Of a stretch of DNA of 64,000 nt, positions 39,331 through 49,024 are shown piece by piece. The notes beneath the pieces are model-generated. The model searched no databases. It was not told where the DNA came from and saw only the letters and a program-made list of their open reading frames with translations. This DNA is from Sphingomonas sp. Leaf33 (GTDB lineage Bacteria; Pseudomonadota; Alphaproteobacteria; Sphingomonadales; Sphingomonadaceae). The first letter of the stretch is position 1. The number at the start of each line of letters is the position of its first letter. Both the position numbers and the translations under genes were made by a program. The stretch is from assembly GCF_001421785.1 (NCBI RefSeq), contig NZ_LMLB01000011.1, forward strand, positions 62,001 through 126,000, given 5' to 3'.

Positions 39331-39383
39331 TTTTTCGCGGCTATAGGCGGTTGGCGAACAGCACAAGCGAGAGGATCTGCCCC

Positions 39384-41081
39384 ATGCCCTTCACCGCGCC
39401 CGTCGCCGAGCAGAAATTCGTGCTGCAACACATCGCCGGCATCGCCGATCTGGGGGTCGACGACGACATTCTCGACGCGGTCCTTGAGGGCGCCGGGGAA
39501 TTCGCGGCCGGCGAATGGGCGCCGCTTGCCCGCGCCGGCGACACCGACGGGCCGAAGTGGACCGACGATGGCGTCAAGATGCCCGCCGGCTACCCGGAGG
39601 CCTACAGGGCCTATGTCGAGGGTGGCTGGGGCACGATCGGCTCGCCCGAGGGCTTCGGCGGACAGGGGCTGCCCTTCGTCCTGTCGGCGGCGGTGCTGGA
39701 GACGCTGGGTGCGGCCAACATGGGCTTCGCGCTCGCCCCCACGCTGACCGTTGGCGCGATCGAGGCGTTGCTCCACCACGGGTCACCTGAGCAGCAGGCG
39801 CTCTACCTGCCGAAGCTGTCGAGCGGGGAATGGACCGGCACCATGAACCTGACCGAACCGCAGGCGGGCAGCGATGTCGGGGCGCTGCGCAGCCGGGCGA
39901 CGCCGCGCGGCGACGGGACGTTCACGATCCAGGGAACGAAGATCTTCATCTCGTTCGGCGACCACGACATGGCGGACAATATCGTCCACCTCGTCCTTGC
40001 GCGCACGCCCGATGCGCCGGCGGGGACCAAGGGGCTGAGCCTGTTCCTGGTGCCCAAGTACCGGCTCGACGCCGATGGCAATCCGGGCGAGCCCAACGAC
40101 ATCCGCGTCGTGTCGATCGAGCACAAGATGGGGCTCCATGCGTCCCCCACCTGCGTGCTGAGCTTTGGCGACCAGGGCGCCTGCGTCGGCGAGCTGATCG
40201 GACCCGAATTCGGCGGCATCCGCGCGATGTTCACGATGATGAACAACGCGCGCCTGAATGTCGGCCTGCAGGGCGTGCAGGTCGCGGAAGCCGCCACCCA
40301 GCGCGCGATCGCCTTCGCCCGCGACCGCGTGCAGTCGCCGCGTGCCTCGGCACCCGGCGCAGGACCGGTCGCGATCGTCGAGCATCCCGATGTTCGCCGG
40401 ATGTTGCTCAGGATGAAGGCGCAGACGATGGCGGCGCGCGCGCTGGTCTATCTCGCCTGCGGTCAGGTCGATCGCGCGAATGCGGGCGATGCGGAGGCCA
40501 AGGCTCGGCTCGACCTGCTGACCCCGCTGGCCAAGGCGCATGGCACCGACATCGGCTGCGAAGTCGCCTCGATCGGGATCCAGGTGCATGGCGGGATGGG
40601 CTTCATCGAGGAAACGGGTGCCGCGCAGCATTACCGCGATGCGCGGATCACGCCGATCTACGAAGGCACCAACGGCATCCAGGCGGCCGATCTGGTCGGG
40701 CGCAAGCTGGGCCTCGACAACGGCGGCGTGCTGGCGCGGCTGGTCGCGGAGATGCGCGGCGACGTGGCGGACGCAGGCCTCGTGCGGCTGATCGACGACT
40801 GCGAGGATGTCGTGCGGTCGCTGATGGCTGCGGACGCGGACGACCGGCTGGCGGCGAGCTATCCATTCCTGACGATGCTCTCGATCGCGGTGTGCGGCTG
40901 GCTGATGGAGAAGCAGGGGCGGATCGCCGCCGAAGGCGACACGCCGTTCCTCAAAATGAAGGCCGCCGCATGCCGCTTTTATGTCGAACAGATCGTGCCC
41001 GAGGCGTTCGGGCTGAAGGCGGCGGCGACGGCCACGGCGGACGCGCTGTATGCAGTGGATGCCGAAACGCTGGCGGCGTGA
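39384..41081 (+). CDS. acyl-CoA dehydrogenase, long form with C-terminal domain
   Basis: This is a 565-residue FAD enzyme that oxidises an acyl-CoA to the 2-enoyl form. The order is an N-terminal helical domain, a middle beta domain (MNLTEPQAGSDVGALR) and a C-terminal helical domain (QVHGGMGFIEETGAAQ, with the catalytic base expected at the Glu in YEGTNGIQ). An extra 130-residue tail matches the group that includes 3-methylmercaptopropionyl-CoA dehydrogenase (DmdC-like). Substrate is not resolved. The ATG is preceded by GAGAGGA; the frame continues upstream but without a good ribosome site. Confidence 0.88.
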   Translation: MPFTAPVAEQKFVLQHIAGIADLGVDDDILDAVLEGAGEFAAGEWAPLARAGDTDGPKWTDDGVKMPAGYPEAYRAYVEGGWGTIGSPEGFGGQGLPFVLSAAVLETLGAANMGFALAPTLTVGAIEALLHHGSPEQQALYLPKLSSGEWTGTMNLTEPQAGSDVGALRSRATPRGDGTFTIQGTKIFISFGDHDMADNIVHLVLARTPDAPAGTKGLSLFLVPKYRLDADGNPGEPNDIRVVSIEHKMGLHASPTCVLSFGDQGACVGELIGPEFGGIRAMFTMMNNARLNVGLQGVQVAEAATQRAIAFARDRVQSPRASAPGAGPVAIVEHPDVRRMLLRMKAQTMAARALVYLACGQVDRANAGDAEAKARLDLLTPLAKAHGTDIGCEVASIGIQVHGGMGFIEETGAAQHYRDARITPIYEGTNGIQAADLVGRKLGLDNGGVLARLVAEMRGDVADAGLVRLIDDCEDVVRSLMAADADDRLAASYPFLTMLSIAVCGWLMEKQGRIAAEGDTPFLKMKAAACRFYVEQIVPEAFGLKAAATATADALYAVDAETLAA

Positions 41082-41093
41082 CTTGTTAAAACC

Positions 41094-42860
41094 CTAGCCG
41101 AACTGCAATCCTGCCAACCGCGCGTAAAGCCCGCCGGCCTGCTCCAGTATGCCGTGCGGGCCTTCCTCGACGATTCTGCCGCCGTCCATCACCACGATCC
41201 GATCCGCCGCGCGGACCGTCGCCAGGCGGTGGGCGATGACCAGGGTCGTTCGGCTCCGCATCAAGCGTTCGAGCGCCGACTGCACCAGCCGCTCGCTCTC
41301 CGCATCCAGCGCGCTGGTCGCTTCGTCGAGCAGCAGGATCGGCGCATCGCGCAGGAGCGCGCGTGCGATGGCAACGCGCTGGCGCTGGCCGCCCGACAGA
41401 CGTGCACCGCCTTCGCCCAGGAAGGTGTCGAGGCCGTCGGGCAGATCGCGCAGGAAGTCGGCGGCGTTGGCGGCAGCGGCAGCGTCCCACAGCGCGGCGT
41501 CGTCCGCATCCCAGCGGCCGTAGCGCAGGTTGTCGCGAGCCGACGCGGCGAAGATCACCGTTTCCTGAGGCACGACTGCGATTCGACGGCGCAAGGCTTC
41601 GGGATCGACGGTGCGCACGTCCAGCCCGTCGACCGCGACCGATCCGGCGGCGGGGTCGTAGAAACGCTGGACCAGCTGGAACACGGTCGTCTTGCCTGCA
41701 CCCGACGGGCCGACCAGCGCCACCGTCTCGCCCGGCGAAACCGTCAGCGAGAAATCGACGAGCGCGCTGACCTCGGGCCGCGTCGGATAGCGGAATTCGA
41801 CGCCCGTGAACACGATCTCGCCGCGCGCCGGCTCCGGCAGCGTCGCGGGGTGCGCCGGGGCGGCGATGCCCGGCGTCTCGGCCAGCAATTCGGACAGCCG
41901 TTGCGCCGCGCCCGATCCGCGCAGGATGTCGCCCCACACTTCGGTCAGCGCGCCGAACGCGCCGGCGACGAAGATGCCGGTCAGCACGAAGGCCGCGATC
42001 GACCCGCCGGTCATCCGCCCCGCCGCGACATCGAGCGCGCCCTGCCACATGACCGCGGTGATCGCCGAAAAGATCAGGCCGATGACCGCCGCGGTCATGA
42101 TCGCGCGCAGCAGGATGCGGCGCCTGGCGGTCGCCAGCACGCTCTCCACCGCGCCTGAGAAGCGCTGCCCCTCGCGGTCCTGCTGGCCGAACGCCTGGAC
42201 GATCTTCATCGCGCCCAGCACTTCGCTGACCATCGCGCCGACATCCGCCACCCGGTCCTGGCTGGCGCGCGAAACCGCGCGGACGCGGCGCCCGAGGATC
42301 ATGATCGGCAGGATGACGACCGGGATGCCCAAAACCAGCAGCCCGGTCAGCTTCGGCGACAGCGTGAACAGATACAGGATGCCACCCACGCCGATAACCA
42401 GATTGCGCGTGGCGATCGAGATGGTGCCACCGACCAGTTGTTCGATGATCGTCGTGTCCGACGTCATCCGGCTGGCGATCTCGGACGGGCGGTTTTCCTC
42501 GAAGAAGCTGGGGGACAGGCGCAGCAGGTTTGCCTGCACCGCGATGCGCAGGTCGGCGACGACGCGCTCGCCCAGCCACGACACGAAATAGAAGCGGAAC
42601 GCGGTGGCGACCGCCATGATGACGACCAGCATCAGCAGATACTGGAACCAGCGGCCGATGTCCCCGCCGCCGCTGGCGGCGAACCCGCGGTCGATGATCA
42701 GCTTGAAGCTGGAGGGGATGGCGAGCGTCGCCAGCGCCGCGACCAGCATCGCGGTCAGTGCCGCGGCGATCCGCCAGGGATAGCGCGCCGCCATGCGCCA
42801 GATGACGCGCAGATTGTCGATTCTAGCCTTTTGTGGCGCGGGAGTCGGGGCGGTGGCCAT
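41094..42860 (-). CDS. ABC exporter, fused membrane and ATP-binding domains
   Basis: This is a 588-residue half-transporter of the MsbA/BmrA type. Six helices (about residues 20-310) are followed by the ATPase domain: Walker A GPSGAGKTT, Q-loop VVPQETVIF, signature RLSGGQRQRVAIARALL, Walker B ILLLDEATSALD and H-loop VIAHRL. It would act as a homodimer exporting lipid or drug-like molecules. The ATG at 42860 is preferred over one 57 bases upstream. Substrate unknown. Confidence 0.93.
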   Translation of the reverse strand: MATAPTPAPQKARIDNLRVIWRMAARYPWRIAAALTAMLVAALATLAIPSSFKLIIDRGFAASGGGDIGRWFQYLLMLVVIMAVATAFRFYFVSWLGERVVADLRIAVQANLLRLSPSFFEENRPSEIASRMTSDTTIIEQLVGGTISIATRNLVIGVGGILYLFTLSPKLTGLLVLGIPVVILPIMILGRRVRAVSRASQDRVADVGAMVSEVLGAMKIVQAFGQQDREGQRFSGAVESVLATARRRILLRAIMTAAVIGLIFSAITAVMWQGALDVAAGRMTGGSIAAFVLTGIFVAGAFGALTEVWGDILRGSGAAQRLSELLAETPGIAAPAHPATLPEPARGEIVFTGVEFRYPTRPEVSALVDFSLTVSPGETVALVGPSGAGKTTVFQLVQRFYDPAAGSVAVDGLDVRTVDPEALRRRIAVVPQETVIFAASARDNLRYGRWDADDAALWDAAAAANAADFLRDLPDGLDTFLGEGGARLSGGQRQRVAIARALLRDAPILLLDEATSALDAESERLVQSALERLMRSRTTLVIAHRLATVRAADRIVVMDGGRIVEEGPHGILEQAGGLYARLAGLQFG

Positions 42861-43024
42861 GGCTGTGCCGGTTAGGCCGTCCGCGACCTGTGGGCAACGG
42901 CGGCGCGGAACTTCCATGGACGAGAACCGCTTCGCTTGGTAATTGCGCCTTCACCCGCGTCGGCTATACCGCTGATCGATTGGCGGGCGTCCGCGGCAGC
43001 GCGCGCCGGAAAGGTCCACATCCG

Positions 43025-44257
43025 ATGCTCTACAACGCATATGAAATGCAGCGATCGATGCTCGCCGGGGCGAGCGCGCTGGCGAATTTTTCGGCCGGCT
43101 GGCTGAGCAACCCGGTCAACCCGTTCTCCTATTTCGGTGGCGGTCCCGTGCTGTCGTCCGCGCTGGAGGTTTTCGCCCACGCCAGCGCTCCGCGCGGCAA
43201 GCCAGCGTTCGGCCTGACGACCACCACGGTCGACGGCCGCGCGGTCGCGGTGCGCGAGGAGATCGTATTGCGCAAGCCGTTCGGCCAGCTGAAGCGCTTC
43301 GTCCGCGAGGGTGTCGAGGGCGGGCCAAAGCTGCTGATCGTCGCGCCGATGTCGGGTCACTACGCGACGCTGCTGCGCGGTACTGTGGAGCGGATGCTGC
43401 CGGCGCACGACGTCTATATCACCGACTGGCGCGATGCGAAGCTGGTGCCGCTGTCGGACGGGCGCTTCGACCTGGACGACTACGTCGATTACGTCGTCGA
43501 TTTCCTGGCCGCGATGGGCGAGCAGGGCGATGCACGCTCGCACATGCTGGCGGTCTGCCAGCCGTCCGTACCCGCCTATGCCGCGACGTGCCTGATGGCG
43601 GCGGACAAGCACCCCAACCGCCCGCTGACCGTGACGCTGATGGGTGGCCCGGTCGATACGCGCGAGGCGCCGACCGCAGTCAACACGCTGGCGACCGAGC
43701 GGCCGTACGCGTGGTTCGAACAGAATGTCATCGCGACGATCCCTGCGACCTATCCGGGTGCCGGCCGCCGCGTCTATCCGGGCTTCCTCCAACTCGCCGG
43801 GTTCATGACCATGAACCTGGGCAACCACATGATGTCGCACTGGGAGCTGTTTAAGCATCTGGTCGCCGGCGACGGCGAGAGCAGCCAGGCGACGATGTCC
43901 TTTTACGACGAATATCGCGCGGTGTGCGACATGACCGCCGAATTCTACCTTCAGACCATCCACACCGTGTTCCAGGATCATTCGTTGCCCAAGGGCACGA
44001 TGATGCACCGCGGCCGCCGCGTCGATCCGGGTGCGATCCGCGACATCGCGCTACTGGCGATCGAGGGCGAGCGCGACGATATCTCCGGGCTCGGCCAGAC
44101 CAAGGCCGCGCTGACCATCGCGACTGCGCTGCCGGACGCGATGAAGCAGTATCACATGGCGCCCGAAGTCGGGCACTACGGCATCTTCAACGGATCGAAA
44201 TGGCGCAACCGCATCGCGCCGGTCGTCGAGGACTGGATCGCCATCCACGTCGGCTAA
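43025..44257 (+). CDS. phaZ: intracellular polyhydroxyalkanoate depolymerase
   Basis: This is a 410-residue enzyme that breaks down stored polyhydroxybutyrate granules. The sequence matches intracellular PhaZ from end to end (MLYNAYEMQRSML, KLLIVAPMSGHYATLLRGTV, VYITDWRDAKLVP, APEVGHYGIFNGSKWR). The nucleophile motif is AVCQPSVPA with Cys178 where most lipases have Ser, as in known Cys-type PhaZ enzymes. The catalytic His is the one in VGHYG. It diverges from the ABC exporter, with 164 bases between them. PHA synthesis genes are not in the window. Confidence 0.94.
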   Translation: MLYNAYEMQRSMLAGASALANFSAGWLSNPVNPFSYFGGGPVLSSALEVFAHASAPRGKPAFGLTTTTVDGRAVAVREEIVLRKPFGQLKRFVREGVEGGPKLLIVAPMSGHYATLLRGTVERMLPAHDVYITDWRDAKLVPLSDGRFDLDDYVDYVVDFLAAMGEQGDARSHMLAVCQPSVPAYAATCLMAADKHPNRPLTVTLMGGPVDTREAPTAVNTLATERPYAWFEQNVIATIPATYPGAGRRVYPGFLQLAGFMTMNLGNHMMSHWELFKHLVAGDGESSQATMSFYDEYRAVCDMTAEFYLQTIHTVFQDHSLPKGTMMHRGRRVDPGAIRDIALLAIEGERDDISGLGQTKAALTIATALPDAMKQYHMAPEVGHYGIFNGSKWRNRIAPVVEDWIAIHVG

Positions 44258-44333
44258 TCCCGACCGTCATGGAGCCGAACGCATGGCCCGCGCGTTCGGC
44301 GGGGCGTTCCTGATCTACGTTGGAGAAGTCCCC

Positions 44334-44756
44334 ATGACGACCCGTTCCGCATCCGCCCGCTACGAGGGCCTCGGCAAGGACGGCAAGGGCCATGTCTCGA
44401 CCCAGTCGGGCGTGCTGTCCGACAACCCCTATGGCTTCAACACGCGCTTTGAGAACGAGCCCGGCACGAACCCGGAAGAACTGGTCGCCGCTGCGCACGC
44501 GAGCTGCTTCACCATGGCGCTGAGCTTTGCGCTGGCGAAGGAAGGCTACACCGCCGGCACGCTGGAGACGGATGCTGCGGTGACGCTCGACAAGGACGGC
44601 GACGGGTTCAAGGTGACCAAGTCGGCGTTGAAGCTGAAGGGCAAGGTCGAGGGCATCGATCCCGAAGAGTTCAAGCGCATCGCCGAGGAAGCCAAGAAGA
44701 GCTGCCCGATCTCCAAGCTGCTGAACGCCGAGATCACGCTGGAGCACGTGGGCTAA
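44334..44756 (+). CDS. OsmC/Ohr family peroxiredoxin
   Basis: This is a 140-residue OsmC-type thiol peroxidase acting on organic hydroperoxides. Both redox cysteines are present: the peroxidatic one in [11 protein letters not shown] and the partner in [23 protein letters not shown] is the family signature. The ATG at 44334 has GGAG nearby; an in-frame ATG 51 bases upstream lacks family similarity. Its position 76 bases after phaZ suggests a separate or read-through transcript. Confidence 0.93.
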   Translation: MTTRSASARYEGLGKDGKGHVSTQSGVLSDNPYGFNTRFENEPGTNPEELVAAAHASCFTMALSFALAKEGYTAGTLETDAAVTLDKDGDGFKVTKSALKLKGKVEGIDPEEFKRIAEEAKKSCPISKLLNAEITLEHVG

Positions 44757-44763
44757 GTCCAAT

Positions 44764-44900
44764 TCCTCCCCCAGCTTGCTGGGGGAGGGGGACCGCGCCC
44801 GCAGGGCGTGGTGGAGGGGCGGCGCGGCACGCGCCGGACGCCACTAACCCCCCACCACCGCTACGCGATGATCCCCTCCCCGAGGCGAATCCGGGGAGGA
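44764..44900. repeat. 137-bp extragenic palindromic repeat, same family as the gluQ insert
   Basis: The outer arms start TCCTCCCC and end GGGGAGGA. Each arm contains a nested hairpin (CCCCCAGCTTGCTGGGGG and CGCCCGCAGGGCG on the left) and a GTGGTGGAGGGG tract whose inverted copy (CCCCCCACCACCG) is on the right. This is the same plan and length as the element inside gluQ at 8504-8639, although the loops differ. It fills the 147-base gap between the convergent osmC-like and radC genes, where a role in termination is possible. Confidence 0.82.
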
Positions 44901-44903
44901 CGT

Positions 44904-45596
44904 TCAGATCAGTCCCTGCGCCCTGAGACTCGTATGCCCGCCCCGCGCCATCACGATATGATCGTGCAGGGAAATTCCCAGCGGTTTCAACGCGGTCGCA
45001 ACCTGCCGGGTAATCTCGATATCCGCCTTGCTCGGCGACGCATCGCCCGAGGGGTGGTTGTGGACCAGGATCACCGCCGCCGACCCCAGTTGCAGGGCGC
45101 GCCGGACGATCTCGCGGGCGTAGACCGGCGCTTCGTCGACAGTGCCTTCGTTCATCACTTCGTCGCGGACGAGCCGGTTGCGGCTGTCGAGATGCAGCAC
45201 GCGCACGCGTTCGGTCTTGCCGTGCGCCATGTCGGCGCGCAGATAATCGAGCAGGGCCTGCCAGTTGCCCAGCACCGGCCTTGCGCTCGTCTCGGTCTTC
45301 AACAGGCGCAGCGCGACGCCGTGCGCGGCCTTGATCGCCGCGACCGACGTCTCGCCCATGCCCTTGATCCGGGCGATATCCTCGGGTGCCGCGGTCATGA
45401 CGCCCGACAGGCCACCGAATTCGCGCATCAAGGCTTTCGCCAGCGGCTTGGTGTCGCGCCGCGGGATGGCGAGCGCCAGCAGATATTCGAGCAGTTCGTA
45501 ATCCTGCAGCGCGTCTGCTCCACCGACGAACAATCGGTCGCGTAACCGGGCACGATGGCCGGCGGCATCTTCGGCAGCGGTTGCGGGAACGGTCAT
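44904..45596 (-). CDS. radC: RadC family JAB/MPN-domain protein
   Basis: This is a 230-residue protein with an N-terminal helix-hairpin-helix region (DIARIKGMGETSVAAIKAA) and a C-terminal JAMM metalloprotease-like domain with the zinc motif HNHPSGDASPSKAD and a catalytic Glu in NEGTVDEAPV. The name comes from an old DNA-repair assignment that was later questioned. The real function of RadC proteins is unresolved. Its end abuts the palindromic repeat. Confidence 0.93.
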   Translation of the reverse strand: MTVPATAAEDAAGHRARLRDRLFVGGADALQDYELLEYLLALAIPRRDTKPLAKALMREFGGLSGVMTAAPEDIARIKGMGETSVAAIKAAHGVALRLLKTETSARPVLGNWQALLDYLRADMAHGKTERVRVLHLDSRNRLVRDEVMNEGTVDEAPVYAREIVRRALQLGSAAVILVHNHPSGDASPSKADIEITRQVATALKPLGISLHDHIVMARGGHTSLRAQGLI

Positions 45597-45655
45597 CTGC
45601 GACCAAGGTTAAGCGCGTGCGCCGATGATGCAACCGGGCACTGTAGGAGTGATGC

Positions 45656-48600
45656 GTGACGGCGGACGCCGCGGAGACGGGCACGGAGCGGCGGCGACGC
45701 TGGCACCAGCGCAAGCGCTGGCGCACGCTATTCGCGTTGCTGCTGGTGTTCGCGGTGGCGATCGGCGTGCTGTGGCACCAGCGGCGCAGCGTCGCGACCG
45801 GCTTCATCGACGACGAGCTTGCCAGGCGCGGCGTGCCTGCGCGCTACACCGTCGCCGACATCGGCTTCGCGCGCCAGCGGCTGACTAACGTCGTCATCGG
45901 CGATCCGAAGGATCCGGATCTGGTCGCGGATGCGATCGTCGTCCACACGCGGATCGGCAGCGGCGGACCCGAAGTGACGGGGATCGACGCCGGCCATGTC
46001 CGCTTGCGCGCACGCTGGCGGAACGGCGCGCTGTCGCTCGGCGCGCTCGATCGCCTGCTGCCCAAGGGCGATGGCAAGACACCGTTTGCGCTGCCCGGGC
46101 TGCGGGCGGACATCGCGGATGCGCGCGTCCGCCTGGAATTGCCCGACAGTGTTGTCGGGCTGCGGCTGAGCGGGGCGGGGCGGCTGAACGATGGCTTCGC
46201 CGGACGGCTGGCGCTGGTCAGCGAACGCCAGGCTGCGGCGGGATGCGCCGCGACCGAAATTGGCGGGGCTTTCGCACTGAAGGTCGAAAAGTCCCGGCCG
46301 GGCCTGACCGGGCCGCTTCGGGTCGGCGCGGTCCGCTGCGGCGACATGGCGGCGCGGGCTTTGCGGGCCGACATCGACGTGACGCTGGGTGCGGCGCTCG
46401 ATCGCTGGTCGGGACAGGTGCGTGCGGTAATCGCGACCATGGTTGCGCCAGGCGTGACGGCAGGGCCGCTGTCGGCCAGCATCGGTTTCGACGGCAGCGC
46501 CCGCGGTACCGTCGGCGCAGCCCAGATCGCGGCGAGCGACGTGACCGTGGCGCAGGGGCGGGTCGCGCGGGCGGCAATCGACGGCCGCTACCGCATCGCA
46601 CCTGCCGGGATGGAATTCGCCGGCGAAGCGCGCGTGGCCAGCGCCCGCCTGTCCGATGGCATGCCGCGACAGGTGGCGGGACTGGCGCAGGGTGCCGCCG
46701 GTACGCCGGTCGGCCCGCTCGCCGCGGCGCTGGCGAAAGCGGCCACGGGGGCGGCACGGGATGTCTCGGGCACGGCACGGGTCGAGGCCGTGCGGCGCGG
46801 CGCGGCGCAGGCGGTGCGGGTGACCGACGTGGCGCTGCGATCGGCGAGCGGCGCGGTGGCGACGGTCGACGGCGATCCCGTCCGCATCGGTCCGGTCGAG
46901 ATCGGTGGGCGCATCGCCCTGCGCGGCGGTGGCTTGCCGACCACGACGGTGGCGGTGCGCCGCGGCGTCGGCGGCGGGCTGGCCGGACGCGCGGTGGTCG
47001 AACCTTATGCCGCCGGCACCGCCCGGCTGGCACTGGCGCCGGTGACGTTCCAGGCGCTCGGCGGGGCGGTGACCCGGATCACGACCGAAGCCACCCTGTC
47101 GGGCCCGCTGGCCGATGGCCGGATTGAGGGGCTGCGCCTGCCGATCGATGCGCGCTGGCGCGGCGGCACGATGGTCGCAAATCCGGGGTGTACGCCGGTC
47201 GCGTGGCAGCGGCTGGCGATATCGGGGCTGACGCTCGACCCGACGCGGATGCGCGTGTGCGCCGGCGGGGCGGGTCTGGTGACGCTCGACCGGGGCGGGG
47301 TCGGCGGCACCGCGCGCCTGGCGGCGACGCGGCTGACCGGGCGGATCGGATCGACTCCGCTCGACCTGGCGGTAGCAGGCGCACAGATGCGCCTCGATAA
47401 CCTGGCGTTCGCGCTCGACGGCGTGAAGACGCGGCTGGGATCGCCCGATCGGGTTACCCGGATCGACGCCGTGCGGCTGACGGGGCGCGTCGCGAACGGT
47501 CGGGTGACCGGCACCTTTGCCGATGGCGGCGGACAGATCGGCAACGTCCCGCTGATCCTGTCGGCGGCGAGCGGCGACTGGACTTTCGCCGCCGGCAAGC
47601 TGACGCTCGGCGGGCGGTTGATGGTCGCCGATGCCGCGACGGATCGTCGGTTCGAGCCGCTGGCGAGCGACAATGTGACGCTGGGCCTGGTCGGCAACCG
47701 CATCGATGCAGACGCCACGCTGATCCACCCGACCAAGCGGGTCAAGGTCGCCGATGTCGCGATCGTGCATGACCTGGCAAGCGGGGCGGGCTCGGCCGAC
47801 CTGACCGTCCCCGGCATCGCGTTCGGCAAGGCGTTCCAGCCAAACGAGCTGACGCCGCTGACCTTCGGAGTGATCGCCGATGTCGTCGGTAGCGTGTCGG
47901 GCGCGGGACGGATCGTCTGGTCGCCCGAGGGCGTCACCAGCACCGGCCGCTTCGGCACGCGCGGCATGGACTTGGCCGCCGCCTTCGGCCCCGTGACCGG
48001 CATAACCGGCGAAATCGTCTTCACCGACCTGCTGGGCCTGGTCAGCGCGCCCGATCAGGTCGCGACGATCGGCACCGTCAATCCGGGCATCGCAGTCGAG
48101 AACGGCACGGTCCGCTATCGCCTGACGGGTAACAACCGGGTGCAGGTGGCCGGCGGCGAATGGCCGTTCGCCGGGGGCAAGCTGACGCTTGACCCGACGC
48201 TGCTCGATTTCGACGGCAACCGGGAACGGCGGATGACCTTTCGGGTGGTCGGGGCCGATGCGGCGACGTTCCTCCAGCAGTTCGACTTCGACAATCTGAA
48301 CGCGACCGGCACCTTCGACGGCGTGCTGCCGATGGTCTTCGACGAATCGGGCGGCCGGATCGTCGACGGCAAGCTCGCCGCGCGCGCCGGTGGCAGCATC
48401 GCCTACATCGGCACGATTACCGAAAAGGACGTCGGCATATGGGGCAACATGGCGTTTCAGGCGCTGCGCGCGCTCGACTATCGCAGCCTCAACATCACGC
48501 TCAGCGGTCCGCTGTCGGGCGAGATGGTGACCGCGATCCGCTTCGCCGGGGTCAGCCAGGGCAAGGGGACGAAGACCAACTTCATCATCCGGCGTCTCGC

Positions 48601-48796
48601 AAAACTGCCGTTCGTCTTCAACATCACGATCCGTGCGCCGTTCCGGCAGTTGCTCGATTCGGTCCGCAGCTATTACGACCCGTCGCGCCTCATCGAGCGC
48701 AACCTGCCCGCGCTGATCGAGGCGCAGCGCCGCGAAGGGCCGCAGCCGCCCGTACCCCCCGTCATTCAGCCTCCGGTAAGCGAGAAACGTCCATGA
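45656..48796 (+). CDS. YdbH-like AsmA-superfamily intermembrane bridge protein
   Basis: This is a 1046-residue protein with one N-terminal membrane helix (LFALLLVFAVAIGVLWH) followed by a long beta-rich periplasmic body, as in YdbH. YdbH, TamB and YhdP are partly redundant proteins that span the periplasm and move phospholipids to the outer membrane. The conserved C-terminal part is visible (FDNLNATGTFDGVLPMVFDE, then RSYYDPSRLIERNLPALIE). The start codon is GTG at 45656. ynbE- and ydbL-like genes follow at once, the same trio found in E. coli, which makes the assignment firm. Confidence 0.88.
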   Translation: MTADAAETGTERRRRWHQRKRWRTLFALLLVFAVAIGVLWHQRRSVATGFIDDELARRGVPARYTVADIGFARQRLTNVVIGDPKDPDLVADAIVVHTRIGSGGPEVTGIDAGHVRLRARWRNGALSLGALDRLLPKGDGKTPFALPGLRADIADARVRLELPDSVVGLRLSGAGRLNDGFAGRLALVSERQAAAGCAATEIGGAFALKVEKSRPGLTGPLRVGAVRCGDMAARALRADIDVTLGAALDRWSGQVRAVIATMVAPGVTAGPLSASIGFDGSARGTVGAAQIAASDVTVAQGRVARAAIDGRYRIAPAGMEFAGEARVASARLSDGMPRQVAGLAQGAAGTPVGPLAAALAKAATGAARDVSGTARVEAVRRGAAQAVRVTDVALRSASGAVATVDGDPVRIGPVEIGGRIALRGGGLPTTTVAVRRGVGGGLAGRAVVEPYAAGTARLALAPVTFQALGGAVTRITTEATLSGPLADGRIEGLRLPIDARWRGGTMVANPGCTPVAWQRLAISGLTLDPTRMRVCAGGAGLVTLDRGGVGGTARLAATRLTGRIGSTPLDLAVAGAQMRLDNLAFALDGVKTRLGSPDRVTRIDAVRLTGRVANGRVTGTFADGGGQIGNVPLILSAASGDWTFAAGKLTLGGRLMVADAATDRRFEPLASDNVTLGLVGNRIDADATLIHPTKRVKVADVAIVHDLASGAGSADLTVPGIAFGKAFQPNELTPLTFGVIADVVGSVSGAGRIVWSPEGVTSTGRFGTRGMDLAAAFGPVTGITGEIVFTDLLGLVSAPDQVATIGTVNPGIAVENGTVRYRLTGNNRVQVAGGEWPFAGGKLTLDPTLLDFDGNRERRMTFRVVGADAATFLQQFDFDNLNATGTFDGVLPMVFDESGGRIVDGKLAARAGGSIAYIGTITEKDVGIWGNMAFQALRALDYRSLNITLSGPLSGEMVTAIRFAGVSQGKGTKTNFIIRRLAKLPFVFNITIRAPFRQLLDSVRSYYDPSRLIERNLPALIEAQRREGPQPPVPPVIQPPVSEKRP

Positions 48797-49023
48797 CAGT
48801 TGCAGGATTGAGGTTCGTGCGCATTTGTACGAACATTGGGCGCGTGAAGAGGATGGGTATCTTCGGGGTCGCGATGGCCGGCATGACCAGCGGGTGCGTG
48901 ACCGTGAACGCGCCCGACAAGCCGATCGTCATCAACCTCAACATCTCGATCACGCAGGAAGTCGTCTACCGCCTCGATGGGGAGGCGAAGTCGCTCATCC
49001 AGCAGAATCCGGGGATTTTCTAA
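48793..49023 (+). CDS. YnbE-like outer-membrane lipoprotein
   Basis: This is a 76-residue lipoprotein overlapping the ydbH-like stop (ATGA). The lipobox is MTSGC, after an unusually long N-terminal region; GTG at 48844 or ATG at 48853 would give a more normal signal. The mature part VNAPDKPIVINLNISITQEV matches YnbE. YnbE is reported to pair with the C-terminus of YdbH by beta-strand augmentation, completing the bridge at the outer membrane. Confidence 0.87.
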   Translation: MTVAGLRFVRICTNIGRVKRMGIFGVAMAGMTSGCVTVNAPDKPIVINLNISITQEVVYRLDGEAKSLIQQNPGIF

Positions 49024-49024
49024 G

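Noticed and set aside
45728..47770. A 680-codon minus-strand frame across the ydbH-like gene, and similar long antisense frames elsewhere (for example 4058-5560, 20646-22115, 29984-32569)
   Set aside because: Composition is skewed to Arg, Ala, Gly and His with no motif. High G+C suppresses stop codons opposite real genes.
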